The notes beneath the pieces are model-generated. The model was not told the origin of the DNA. It ran no database searches and saw nothing but the letters and a program-made list of their open reading frames with translations. Source: Herbaspirillum sp. meg3 (GTDB lineage Bacteria; Pseudomonadota; Gammaproteobacteria; Burkholderiales; Burkholderiaceae_D). Taken from it: a stretch of 64,000 nt of DNA. The stretch covers positions 372,001 through 436,000 of the forward strand of contig NZ_CP022736.1 in assembly GCF_002257565.1 (NCBI RefSeq), read 5' to 3'. The position numbers were made by a program, and so were the translations under genes. Of the stretch, positions 17,697 to 25,691 are shown one piece after another. Every line of letters starts with the position of its first letter. The first letter of the stretch is position 1.

Positions 17697-18127
17697 CGTT
17701 TAAAGGCTTCAAAGAGTCAAGGTACGGATGCGTCTTGATACTACCCGTCAAGTACCATTGAAAATGCCACTCCAATGGAATTGCCTCGATGGGACTGCCA
17801 AGGCATTCTAAAACACCATCGGGACCGAACAGATGGTGCACGCCAACCGCAGTCAAGGTTCGCTCAGGTCGGTTAAGAGAGCGCTGTATCTGTTCCGCTC
17901 AAGCACGATGTTGGACAAATAGCATGAAAAAACCAACAGGCCCACCTGCATCGAAATGATTGTGAGCCACACGCAATCCAACATATCGGCAGTCAAATAT
18001 TCTCCCGCGTCTTTGCATAGAACTATTGGCAAGCCACTTACATCAAGATAAAGCGCATGTCCCCACTGCTGCTGGATCGGAAAATTGATGATTCGAATGA
18101 AAACCCGCTATTTGACAGGAGTCAATG

Positions 18128-18751
18128 ATGGCGACATCCAGAAAAGAACGTTTAGAACTACTTGAACAATTCGGCAATGACGTCACGCGCATACAACGCT
18201 GCCTATTAGTCACGACACTCACGGTGACGCCACTGCAAGCCTTGAGCATGTGGCTGGACTATTCTGAAAACCACTGCGCAAGCTGGCTTCAGTTACCAGA
18301 CGACGACAAGGAGTTATTGAATATCTTGCGTCAAAACTTGCCCAATACAACAATGCTGCAGATAAATCCCCCGACTTGGCAGGCAAAACTAATCGATGCC
18401 GGAGATGCTTCTGGCGATGCAGTGTTAGTGCTTCCTGATGAATTGCTCATGGAGCTGGGATGGGATGGGATGAGGAGGACATGTTGGAAATATCGGTCGA
18501 AGACGATCAAATTTCAGTCGTACGCAAATCCAAGCCTCTTTGAGAGATATTATAAATCCGGGAACGATGAGCAAAAAGTTTCCGAGCTGGCGGGCCTTGA
18601 TTCCAATCATCAATCAGTTGTTGCCATCCTCATTCAAGATGGTGGGGGGCTTACGCAGTTGGAGTTTTGTTCAGCAGACGATCATCAGTTCGTCGGCATT
18701 CCAATCATCGGAAAGAACACCACCAATGTCGATCTCGATGTAAGTCATTAA
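18128..18751 (+). CDS. AbrB/MazE-like protein gene, frameshifted by a 5-bp repeat
   Basis: As read, the frame gives 206 residues starting MATSRKERLELLEQFG; AGGAG lies six bases before the ATG at 18128. Residues 1-113 look natural and end in DAVLVLPDELLMELGWD, the first half of a SpoVT/AbrB (MazE-like) DNA-binding domain. Here a (GGGAT)3 tract (18457-18471) shifts the frame. If one unit is removed, the frame continues EEDMLEISVEDDQISVVRKS and stops at 18541-18543, completing the domain and a 136-residue protein. In the present frame residues 114-206 have no family resemblance. Read literally the gene is broken; it could also be switchable. The domain usually binds DNA as an antitoxin or regulator. 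Confidence 0.6.
   Translation: MATSRKERLELLEQFGNDVTRIQRCLLVTTLTVTPLQALSMWLDYSENHCASWLQLPDDDKELLNILRQNLPNTTMLQINPPTWQAKLIDAGDASGDAVLVLPDELLMELGWDGMRRTCWKYRSKTIKFQSYANPSLFERYYKSGNDEQKVSELAGLDSNHQSVVAILIQDGGGLTQLEFCSADDHQFVGIPIIGKNTTNVDLDVSH
18457..18471 (+). repeat. (GGGAT)3 tract inside a coding region
   Basis: Three perfect tandem GGGAT units at the point where the AbrB-like domain loses its frame. Two units would restore the domain; three give the present longer frame. Unit length is not a multiple of three, so gain or loss of one copy changes the reading frame. Confidence 0.8.
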
Positions 18752-18909
18752 GCCCGTTTCTCTACGCAGAGTTGGCTCTACAACCCTCCCAGCCACGACA
18801 TGTGTGAATGAGAACGAGGCAGGGATATTGGGAAAATTACAGGTTCCAAGATGACTGCTTGTAAAAATTCAAGCGATAATAACGCTCCCGAATCAGCTTT
18901 TAATTAAAT

Positions 18910-19539
18910 ATGCGCGACATCATCAATGGCTTTCTACGCTTCCAACAAGAAATATTTCCAGCACGTAAAGAGTTATTCAAAACGCTAGCGACTGGCCAAA
19001 CACCTAAAGCGTTGTTCATTTCGTGCTCCGACAGCCGCATGGTGCCGGAACTTGTGACACAGAGAGAGCCCGGCGAGCTGTTCGTCATTCGCAATGCGGG
19101 AAACATCGTGCCGTCGTTCGGCCCCGAACCAGGCGGTGTCAGCGCAACAGTTGAATATGCAGTAGCGCAATTGAAAGTAACGGATATCGTGATCTGTGGT
19201 CACTCTGATTGCGGTGCAATGAAAGCAGTTGCCACGTGCGCGTGCCTGGATCACATGCCGGCGGTAAAACACTGGCTGCATTATGCAGATGCCGCTCGGA
19301 TGATTAATGAGTCGAAGAATCACGCGAACGAAAACGACCGGATAAACGGCATGGTTCGCGAGAATGTTATTGCACAGTTGAACAATATTCGCACGCATCC
19401 GTCGGTAGCTTTGGCTCTTGCTCAAGGTCGCTTGACACTCCATGGATGGGTCTACGACATCGAAAGTGGCTCAATAGATGCGCTTGACGCTACCAATACA
19501 TTCGTACCTTTGGCCGAACATCCGGCAAGTCAGCTTTGA
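18910..19539 (+). CDS. Beta-class carbonic anhydrase
   Basis: Cytoplasmic zinc enzyme interconverting CO2 and bicarbonate. The 209 residues include the zinc ligands Cys39 (in ISCSDSR, with the Asp41-Arg43 dyad), His98 and Cys101 (in VICGHSDCGAMKAV), and the family stretch NAGNIVPSFGPEPGGVSATVEYAV. The C-terminal GRLTLHGWVYDIESGSI is also typical of CynT/Can proteins. Length is normal. It has no cyanase or transporter neighbour, so a general CO2/bicarbonate supply role is most likely. The ribosome binding site before the ATG at 18910 is weak. Confidence 0.95.
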   Translation: MRDIINGFLRFQQEIFPARKELFKTLATGQTPKALFISCSDSRMVPELVTQREPGELFVIRNAGNIVPSFGPEPGGVSATVEYAVAQLKVTDIVICGHSDCGAMKAVATCACLDHMPAVKHWLHYADAARMINESKNHANENDRINGMVRENVIAQLNNIRTHPSVALALAQGRLTLHGWVYDIESGSIDALDATNTFVPLAEHPASQL

Positions 19540-20056
19540 ACATTTGCCCCTGTCGCATAATGTGCGCCGAGAATTGACCCAAGTTTAGAGCGCATAGATG
19601 GTCGCCTCGGCTTTGCCAAGCACATCAATTGATGAGGTCAAACAGAGATCGCAGCCATAGATCCGGACTTTTTGAGCTAATGCTTGTTCCCCGATGGAAT
19701 TCGCTGGCAGGCTCCTCAACAATTCTTCGAGCTTGATGCTCTTGGTGTTCAGTAGGATTGACCTGCCACGGTCTGACCTGTTTTGCCAACACGTCATGAT
19801 TGCCTGTGCAATCGGTGGAACCCTTTAAAGCTTCGGCGTTACAACAAACTAGGATGCGGGAACGAAGTCGGAGCATACAAGTTGCGAATGGATGGCTGGA
19901 TTGAGACGCGGATTAATGGTGCAGTTCGTGCGAATGCTCATTCGATCAGAAAGAGTCAAGGATCCGTTTAGTTTTCTTGCCTTTGATGCTGAATTTCAAG
20001 TGCCGCAACTGGCCGGAAGCGGACACCATGCAATCATGTTCCGGGCGCACCTATTC
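19540..20056. other. Intergenic stretch, no recognised gene
   Basis: About 520 bases. Two overlapping minus-strand frames (19585-19797 and 19625-19876) and short plus-strand frames exist. The first ends in a fairly protein-like peptide (LTSSIDVLGKAEATIYAL) and could be the remnant of a decayed gene, but I cannot match it to a family and see no ribosome binding site. Confidence 0.35.
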
Positions 20057-20470
20057 TTAGAGATATTGATGCGAATAGTGTTGTATGGCCATGCCAAGAA
20101 AGCTAACCATAGCTGGATGATATGCATTGTGGAAATTCCGCATATCTTCATTCTCTTCGTAAAACAAACTAATCCCAATATAGGCTTGCTTTGACGGAGT
20201 GTAAAAACGGGAGAGAATTTTGTAGTGACGCTCTATTAACGATTGGACCTCCGGTGAGGTAGCGTCAGAATCTTGAACTAGTGGGCTTAACTCTTTATAT
20301 AGAATGTCCCAATCTTGATGAACCTTATTTTTATCTACATGGGACCAGTTGTCAGTTGCGGATAGGGACGCGGCCTGCTCTGTAGCAAGTGCATCTCGGC
20401 ATTCTTGAAAGTACTGAGAGGTTGTGTTTTGTGTCGTCATTATTTGGGGGTGATAAGCGGTTCTACTCAT
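20057..20470 (-). CDS. Stand-alone TipAS-domain protein
   Basis: About 137 residues whose C-terminal 100 match the TipAS antibiotic-recognition domain: DWDILYKELSPLVQDSDATSPEVQSLIERHY, then SRFYTPSKQAYIGISLFYEENEDMRNFHNAYHPAMVSFLGMAIQHYS. TipAS is normally the effector domain of MerR-family TipA regulators and traps thiopeptides and other compounds in a globin-like pocket. No MerR helix-turn-helix is present here. I chose the ATG at 20470, preceded by GGAG though only three bases away; the ATG at 20440 is the alternative (127 residues). Sequestration of a toxic ligand is a possible role but is inferred. Confidence 0.75.
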   Translation of the reverse strand: MSRTAYHPQIMTTQNTTSQYFQECRDALATEQAASLSATDNWSHVDKNKVHQDWDILYKELSPLVQDSDATSPEVQSLIERHYKILSRFYTPSKQAYIGISLFYEENEDMRNFHNAYHPAMVSFLGMAIQHYSHQYL

Positions 20471-20638
20471 AATCTCCAAGAAAAGGTTCTTCTTGTAGCG
20501 ATTGCGGGCATCATAGCGACGCACAACGAGGAGAGCAACGGAATCTTAAAGATCTGTTCCCAAGCGACAAAAACCTTCAGCATTTTTTCTTCCCCTCCAA
20601 GTAAGAAAACACATCGACGCTACAAGATATTATGTATT

Positions 20639-20660
20639 GGATGGCTGCTTCTGCCGATCG
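20639..20660 (-). repeat. Dispersed intergenic motif, copy 1
   Basis: On the minus strand the sequence reads ATCGGCAGAAGCAGCCATCC, one base short of the motif ATCGGCCAGAAGCAGCCATC found elsewhere in the window. It lies between the TipAS and lipoprotein genes. Confidence 0.55.
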
Positions 20661-20740
20661 CGGACATGGCAAATAATCAGACGACTACAGGTTCCTACAT
20701 CTTCAATCCTTCAGCGTTTCGAATCCCGAAGAACAAGCCT

Positions 20741-21217
20741 TCAGAATTCCACCGGATAAAATTTCTTATTGACGCCCTCCAGACCGAGGGTGATTCCGAA
20801 CTTCGGTTTTTCACCTAGGTCATCGACCGTGACACTGAGCTTGTCTGCACTTTCCCGGTAACGCGTTTGGTAGACATGCGCGGCTTTCATCGCAGGCACT
20901 GTGACGACGGTGTCGGCTCGCTTCCAGTTGTATGTGCCGACGCCCAATTCGAAATGGGCGCTGTATCGCACCGTGAAATCGTGCTGGCCTGGAAGGACGC
21001 GCACCCATGCCGGACAGCCGGCTTGCACGCAAGTGGTCGCCTTGCCGTCCACAGCCAGGATGTTGGCGTGGCTCCCGGGCTGCCTTTCGTCAAATGCCGC
21101 GAATACCGCTGTCTCCGATAGGGCTGGCGTACCTTCGTAGGTGATGTATGGCGCTTGATGGAATGCGCATCCCGACAGGGATAGCGACAGGATGGCAGCT
21201 AATCTCACACACTTCAT
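20741..21217 (-). CDS. Lipoprotein of unknown function
   Basis: A 158-residue protein with a lipoprotein signal peptide: MKCVRLAAILSLSLSGC, where LSGC is the lipobox and Cys17 the lipidated residue. Serine at +2 is absent (the residue is Ala), and nothing suggests inner-membrane retention. The mature part is beta-rich, with VLPGQHDFTVRYSAHFELG near residue 75 resembling the PEGA-like or DUF2846-like carbohydrate/peptidoglycan-associated beta sandwich. AGGA precedes the ATG. No operon partner is close. The function is unknown. Confidence 0.75.
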   Translation of the reverse strand: MKCVRLAAILSLSLSGCAFHQAPYITYEGTPALSETAVFAAFDERQPGSHANILAVDGKATTCVQAGCPAWVRVLPGQHDFTVRYSAHFELGVGTYNWKRADTVVTVPAMKAAHVYQTRYRESADKLSVTVDDLGEKPKFGITLGLEGVNKKFYPVEF

Positions 21218-21574
21218 ATTTTTATCCTTTTATCATACGGCTTATGATCAATGAGATTTCCAATGTTCGCTATCTGACCGATTGCAGGCATTGCAAATAC
21301 GTTTTACAAGGCATCAAAGTGGGCGCAATTGTTGAAGCCAGTGTTGAGCGGATGACTGAAACGAGCCTGTAAATCAATAACCATCGGGATTTCAATTTTA
21401 AAAATTTCGTATGAGCAACTCCTCGGGCAAGTTCTTTTCCCTCTTGCACAAGGTGACAAATAATTAGAAGATAAGCGCGCTGTATATGCTTCCACAAGCG
21501 CAAAGACAGCACCGCTCTGTTCCGTCCAGCAAAATGGCGGCAGCCCTCAGGAACTCGTTAAAACCAATCAAATA

Positions 21575-22702
21575 ATGACAAACGTTCCGCCGACGATTCC
21601 TGACCAGCTTGTATCCTCCTATGAGGCGGCGATTCGCGCCGATACGCTTTCACTTCTTTTTCGGCAGTCTTTCCCTGCCCTTTTTCTGAGTCTGCTGATC
21701 GCCTGCATTATGTGCTGGACACTGTGGGGGAGTGTTCCGCCGCACGTCGTCTATGCATGGATTAGTGTGCTTGGTGTGAGCACACTAATCCGCCTGACCA
21801 TGTTCCTACGTTATTTTGGTGCTCGCCCTCAGGGGGCGCAGATTTTGGCCTGGGAACGTCCTTATGCGGCAACGCTCATGCTGTCCTCGCTTATATGGGG
21901 ACTGGGGGCGCTGTATCTGATACAAGAAGTCAAAACGATGCAACAAGGTATTGTGCTGTTCTTCCTGGCCGGCATGCTCGGTGGCAGCATGGTTACCTAC
22001 GCCTCTCATCGCGTAATGACAATCTGCGCGATGAGCTGCGTGATGGTACCTAGCACATTATGGCTGTACACCCAGCCGGGCCAGGCCGCACTTGGCATGG
22101 CGATCGCTTCCACCACCATGATGGCCACCGCATTTCTGGGGACAAAAGTACTTTCCAAGGCCATGCAGAGCAGCCTGTTGCTGAGTTATCAGTTGCAACA
22201 CGCCCGCGATATCGCAGAAAACATGGCCCGTACCGATGCCCTCACCGGCATCTTCAACCGGCGAGCCTTCGTCGAATGCGGCGAGCAGGCAATTCTCCTG
22301 TGCGAACGCAACGCGCATCCAGTCAGCATCCTGCTGATCGATATCGATTTTTTCAAACACGTCAATGACACCTATGGCCATGGCGCCGGCGATCTTGTCC
22401 TGAAAAGAATGGGGCATTTGCTCGAATCCCGATTTCGTAAAACAGATATATGCGGCCGCTTGGGCGGTGAAGAGTTTGCCGTACTACTGCCAAATACGGA
22501 GGTCGCCGTTGCCAAAATACTTGCCGATAAATTTCGGGAAACCGTCGCCGACACGGTGATTCCCTGGCAAACAAAAAATCTCGGCGTGACCGTCAGCATC
22601 GGCGTCGCTGCCGATAGCTACGATCTGGAATCGCTGCTGCAGCGTGCGGATATGGCGATGTATCAGGCAAAGGCAAGTGGCCGGAACGCCACGGTTTGTT
22701 AG
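21575..22702 (+). CDS. Membrane diguanylate cyclase (GGDEF)
   Basis: Makes cyclic di-GMP from two GTP. Residues about 33-190 contain five to six membrane helices of no named sensor type. After a short linker (SYQLQHARDIAENMARTDALTGIFNRR) comes a complete GGDEF domain. The active-site signature is GGEEF at 297-301, with metal-binding Asp in DIDFFKHVND. RKTD at 288-291, exactly five residues before it, is an intact inhibitory I-site, so product feedback is expected. The C-terminus MAMYQAKASGRNAT is typical. No EAL domain is present. Confidence 0.93.
   Translation: MTNVPPTIPDQLVSSYEAAIRADTLSLLFRQSFPALFLSLLIACIMCWTLWGSVPPHVVYAWISVLGVSTLIRLTMFLRYFGARPQGAQILAWERPYAATLMLSSLIWGLGALYLIQEVKTMQQGIVLFFLAGMLGGSMVTYASHRVMTICAMSCVMVPSTLWLYTQPGQAALGMAIASTTMMATAFLGTKVLSKAMQSSLLLSYQLQHARDIAENMARTDALTGIFNRRAFVECGEQAILLCERNAHPVSILLIDIDFFKHVNDTYGHGAGDLVLKRMGHLLESRFRKTDICGRLGGEEFAVLLPNTEVAVAKILADKFRETVADTVIPWQTKNLGVTVSIGVAADSYDLESLLQRADMAMYQAKASGRNATVC
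21761..21789 (+). repeat. Perfect 11-bp inverted repeat inside the cyclase gene
   Basis: ATTAGTGTGCT (21761-21771) and AGCACACTAAT (21779-21789) are exact reverse complements with a seven-base loop. They lie within the coding sequence for a membrane helix, about 190 bases after the start codon. Confidence 0.7.
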
Positions 22703-22980
22703 CACATGCTCGCTATGACTTGTCGGAGATCATACTGCTGTAAGGAGAGTTCACGCGCGGCTGGCGTGAATACCGGTTCCGCTACAAGATGGAATACACG
22801 ATCATAATCGGCTGATATGTGCAAAGTCCGGGCTGGGAAGGTTAGGCGATTGCGGGCAAGACTCTGCTGATTCGCGACGAGCAGGGATAAGGTGGCACAT
22901 TCCAGTTCCTGCGCATGGTGGCCTGGGCGCGACATAGCCCGCTTTAAAGCATCGGCCATCTTGAAAGACAGTGCGTACAC
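22699..22980 (-). CDS. Possible small protein of unknown function
   Basis: A 93-codon frame starting with GTG (or ATG at 22959) whose end overlaps the cyclase stop codon by four bases on the opposite strand. The peptide has a plausible composition and hydrophobic periodicity (ECATLSLLVANQQSLARNRL, then DYDRVFHLVAEPVF). There is no ribosome binding site and I recognise no family. It may be a chance frame. Confidence 0.25.
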   Translation of the reverse strand: MYALSFKMADALKRAMSRPGHHAQELECATLSLLVANQQSLARNRLTFPARTLHISADYDRVFHLVAEPVFTPAARELSLQQYDLRQVIASMC

Positions 22981-23100
22981 GGACTTAAGCTAATAGCCAA
23001 ATTTCCTGAGCCACAATCCACGTCGGGAGTTGACAACTATCGAAAACACGCCACTATCGATAGTCCGCAACAGCTTATTTGTCTGGCCTTTGAATTGTTC

Positions 23101-23120
23101 AACGTCTGCTTCTGGCCGAT
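23101..23120 (-). repeat. Dispersed intergenic motif, copy 2
   Basis: On the minus strand, ATCGGCCAGAAGCAGACGTT matches the shared motif over its first 15 bases. It lies just past the end of the LysR gene that stops at 23154. Confidence 0.6.
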
Positions 23121-23153
23121 GAGGGCGATTCTGTTGCCCGTCCCGGGCAATGG

Positions 23154-24059
23154 TCAGACTCGCATTTCTTTGTACTTGAGAATCTCTCGCCACATTCTGA
23201 CCACCAGCGGCCGTAAATTGTTCTTCGGTTTGAATGCGAGGATGGAGACTTCCGTATCCCACGCCCCGCCGCCGACCGGTTCAAGACTCCAATGCCGGTG
23301 CTGACTGAACGAGCTGTCGGGCAGCCACGCAACTCCCAGTCCCTGAGAGGCGAGGTCGCCCAGCACATCCGACATCTCTGTCTCGAACATGGGCGAGCCT
23401 TCCAGCTTGACTTCAGATCCTTCGATGATCTGATCGACGACGCGCGCGAAATACACGCTGGAGCTGTACATCAGCAAGGGTGCAGGGTTGCCTGCACTGC
23501 CGAGCGAAGCGTGCATTCCGATTTTTTCAATCAAGGCGGGCGACGCGTAAGGACGTACGCGCTCTCGACCCAATTCGACGCTTTCAAATAGCAGAGGATC
23601 GATCTGGATAGGTGACGCTGCATGATAAAAGCAGATGAGCAGATCGACATTGCCGGCAATGAACGACGACACGATGTCGTGCACGTTGCCGGTCTCCAGC
23701 GCACAGATCAGCGGTTGGCCACTGGTCCAGCTGTCCCACCATCCAGGAAGCCGGGTAGTCGCCAGCGCATAGGGCATGGCCAGTTTGATCTTGTCGCGCG
23801 ACTGGTTGCCGGCCAGGTCGGCCTTGGCGTCGGCTATCTGGCTGACAATCTGCGCCGCGACGCCGCGAAATTTTTCTCCGGCCGGGGTCAGCCTGGTCGG
23901 GTACGAACTGCGGTCGATCAGCTTGGCGCCCAGCATCTGTTCCAGAGAACCGATGCGTCTGCTGAACGCTGCCTGAGAAAGATTTCTGATCTCGGACGCA
24001 CGCGTGAAATTGAGAACTTCCGACAGCGTCAGAAAATCCTGGAACCACTTGATATCCAT
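23154..24059 (-). CDS. LysR regulator divergent from the dialkylglycine decarboxylase gene
   Basis: LysR-type regulator of 301 residues. The winged helix-turn-helix is at 1-62 (MDIKWFQDFLTLSEVLNFTRAS, SQAAFSRRIGSLEQMLGAKLIDR), followed by a two-lobed effector domain. It is divergent from dgdA across a 200-base region that contains two TGCATT elements 14 bases apart (24165 and 24179), a spacing expected for LysR half-sites. In Burkholderia cepacia, dgdA is controlled by the LysR-type repressor DgdR encoded alongside it, so this is probably the functional counterpart. Orthology itself I cannot prove by reading. Confidence 0.85.
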   Translation of the reverse strand: MDIKWFQDFLTLSEVLNFTRASEIRNLSQAAFSRRIGSLEQMLGAKLIDRSSYPTRLTPAGEKFRGVAAQIVSQIADAKADLAGNQSRDKIKLAMPYALATTRLPGWWDSWTSGQPLICALETGNVHDIVSSFIAGNVDLLICFYHAASPIQIDPLLFESVELGRERVRPYASPALIEKIGMHASLGSAGNPAPLLMYSSSVYFARVVDQIIEGSEVKLEGSPMFETEMSDVLGDLASQGLGVAWLPDSSFSQHRHWSLEPVGGGAWDTEVSILAFKPKNNLRPLVVRMWREILKYKEMRV

Positions 24060-24258
24060 TATTGCCTTCCTCCCTTACCTATCTTACGTCCAGATCCGCC
24101 GATTTCGGCCATGTGAATTTGCGATCACGCGATGCGTCCTGAACATGACGGCGATGCTGCACTTTGCATTGGACGCTCTGCATTCTCAACGTAATACTTA
24201 AGCAAATTCTGTGCAACCAGAACTCATCTCATCAAACCATTTTTTGAAAGGAATAGCG

Positions 24259-25581
24259 ATGCCAACATCGACAGAACTGCGTTCCGCTGCGAAAGAATTC
24301 ATGGTGCGCTATGGCGGCGACACGTTTCCGAATCTGTTTCGTTCGGCCAAGGGGGCGGTGGTCATCGACGATACCGGCCGCGAGATCCTTGACTTCACTT
24401 CGGGGCAGATGTGCGCCACCATCGGGCATAACCATCCGGCCATCGTCGCAGCGGTGCAAAAGGCCGGCGAAGAAGCGTTCCACATGTTCAGCGGCATGAT
24501 TCCAGAGGTGGTCGCCGAATTGGCGACCACCATGGCGCAAGACTGGATGCCGGAGTCTCTGACCAAGTCCATCTTCGTCAATACCGGTTCGGAAAGTAAT
24601 GAGATCGCACTGCGCATGGCAAAGATGTACACCGGCGGTTATGAAGTCCTGGCGGTAGGCGGGTCATGGCATGGCGTCACCGGCGGATCGAGCAGCGTGT
24701 CGTTTGCCAGCGATCGCAAAGGTTACGGCGTGTCGACGCCAGGTGTCTATGTGTTGCCGGAACCCAATGACTATCGTCCCTATATCAAGGGCATGAGCGG
24801 AGAAGAGTCGGCGCTGACCTGTCTGGAAATCGGGCTGAAGATGTTCGACATGGCTTCCTCCGGTCGTCCCGCTGCGATCATCATCGAACCCATCATCAGC
24901 GCCGGCGGCGTGCTGGTACCTCCCAAGTCTTACATGCAGGCGCTGCGCAAAGCCGCGGATGAACGCGGCATGCTGCTGATCTTCGACGAGGCGCAAACGG
25001 CGTTCGGCCGCATCGGTCAACGCACCGCCTCAGACCTGTTCGGCGTTGTTCCGGACATCATGTCTGTCTCCAAGACCATGGGTGGCGGTTTGCCGCTGGC
25101 GGCGACTGTCACGACAGCGCAGATCGAACAGGCTGTGCATGAGCGCGGTTTCACTTTCTACACCAGTCACGTCTCAGATCCGTTGCCTGCGCGCGTGGGC
25201 CTGGCAGTGCTCAATACGATTCGCAATGAGGATCTGATTCGTCGTGCGCAGTCTACCGGTTCTTATCTGCGTTCCCGCCTGTTGGAACTGCAAACTCGCT
25301 ATGAAAGCATCGGCGACGTGCGTGGTGAAGGCTTACTTCTGGGTGTGGAACTGGTGGCCGACAGGGAGTCACGCAATCCGGCGCACGAACTGGGTGCATT
25401 GACCACTCAGCGTTGCTTCGAACTGGGACTGAGCATGAACATCCGGCGCCGTCCGGAACGCGGATCCGTGTGGCGCATTGCGCCGCCGCTGACGGTAGAG
25501 CACAAGCAGATCGATCAGGCAGTGGATATTCTGGATCGTGCCCTGCGAGAAAGCCTCGACAAGATGGCTGGTACCCGCTAG
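24259..25581 (+). CDS. dgdA: 2,2-dialkylglycine decarboxylase
   Basis: PLP enzyme that decarboxylates and transaminates alpha,alpha-dialkyl amino acids such as 2-aminoisobutyrate and isovaline to ketones, using pyruvate as amino acceptor. The 440-residue chain follows the B. cepacia enzyme closely as I recall it: DFTSGQM with Gln50 (Gln52 there), FSGMIP, SWHG with Trp137, IFDEAQTAFGR with Asp243, and the PLP lysine Lys272 in SVSKTMGGGLPLAA. The C-terminal LGLSMNIRRRP and RIAPPLTV also match. These distinguish it from ordinary class III transaminases. AAAGGAA precedes the ATG at 24259. An amino acid ABC transporter follows on the same strand. Confidence 0.9.
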   Translation: MPTSTELRSAAKEFMVRYGGDTFPNLFRSAKGAVVIDDTGREILDFTSGQMCATIGHNHPAIVAAVQKAGEEAFHMFSGMIPEVVAELATTMAQDWMPESLTKSIFVNTGSESNEIALRMAKMYTGGYEVLAVGGSWHGVTGGSSSVSFASDRKGYGVSTPGVYVLPEPNDYRPYIKGMSGEESALTCLEIGLKMFDMASSGRPAAIIIEPIISAGGVLVPPKSYMQALRKAADERGMLLIFDEAQTAFGRIGQRTASDLFGVVPDIMSVSKTMGGGLPLAATVTTAQIEQAVHERGFTFYTSHVSDPLPARVGLAVLNTIRNEDLIRRAQSTGSYLRSRLLELQTRYESIGDVRGEGLLLGVELVADRESRNPAHELGALTTQRCFELGLSMNIRRRPERGSVWRIAPPLTVEHKQIDQAVDILDRALRESLDKMAGTR

Positions 25582-25691
25582 TCCCACCCCGAACCTGTTG
25601 CAAATTGCTGTCGAATGCCGCGCCACCTCTGTACCTCATGTGGCTCGTTCAGATTGTCGCGTCTTAAACTCACTTCCTGGGGAGCACTGTC

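Larger units (their letters stand above)
17148..18127. other. Non-coding stretch of about 1 kb
   Basis: No supported gene. It contains two pairs of exact direct repeats, several short perfect hairpins (GCCCTG / CAGGGC at 17171-17185, GCCTGG / CCAGGC at 17393-17408) and a good plus-strand terminator at 17672. That combination would fit one or more small RNAs downstream of the cold-shock gene, or a decayed mobile element. A 70-codon minus-strand frame (17644-17856) reads through the terminator hairpin and is not convincing. Confidence 0.4.

Noticed and set aside
17644..17856. 70-codon minus-strand frame
   Set aside because: It reads through the plus-strand terminator hairpin at 17672, its last residues are the translated stem, and no ribosome binding site is present.
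19585..19876. Overlapping minus-strand frames considered as a decayed gene
   Set aside because: One peptide end looks protein-like, but no family, start or ribosome binding site could be identified.
20405..20818. 137-codon plus-strand frame
   Set aside because: Overlaps the TipAS and lipoprotein genes on the other strand, has no domain and lacks a ribosome binding site.
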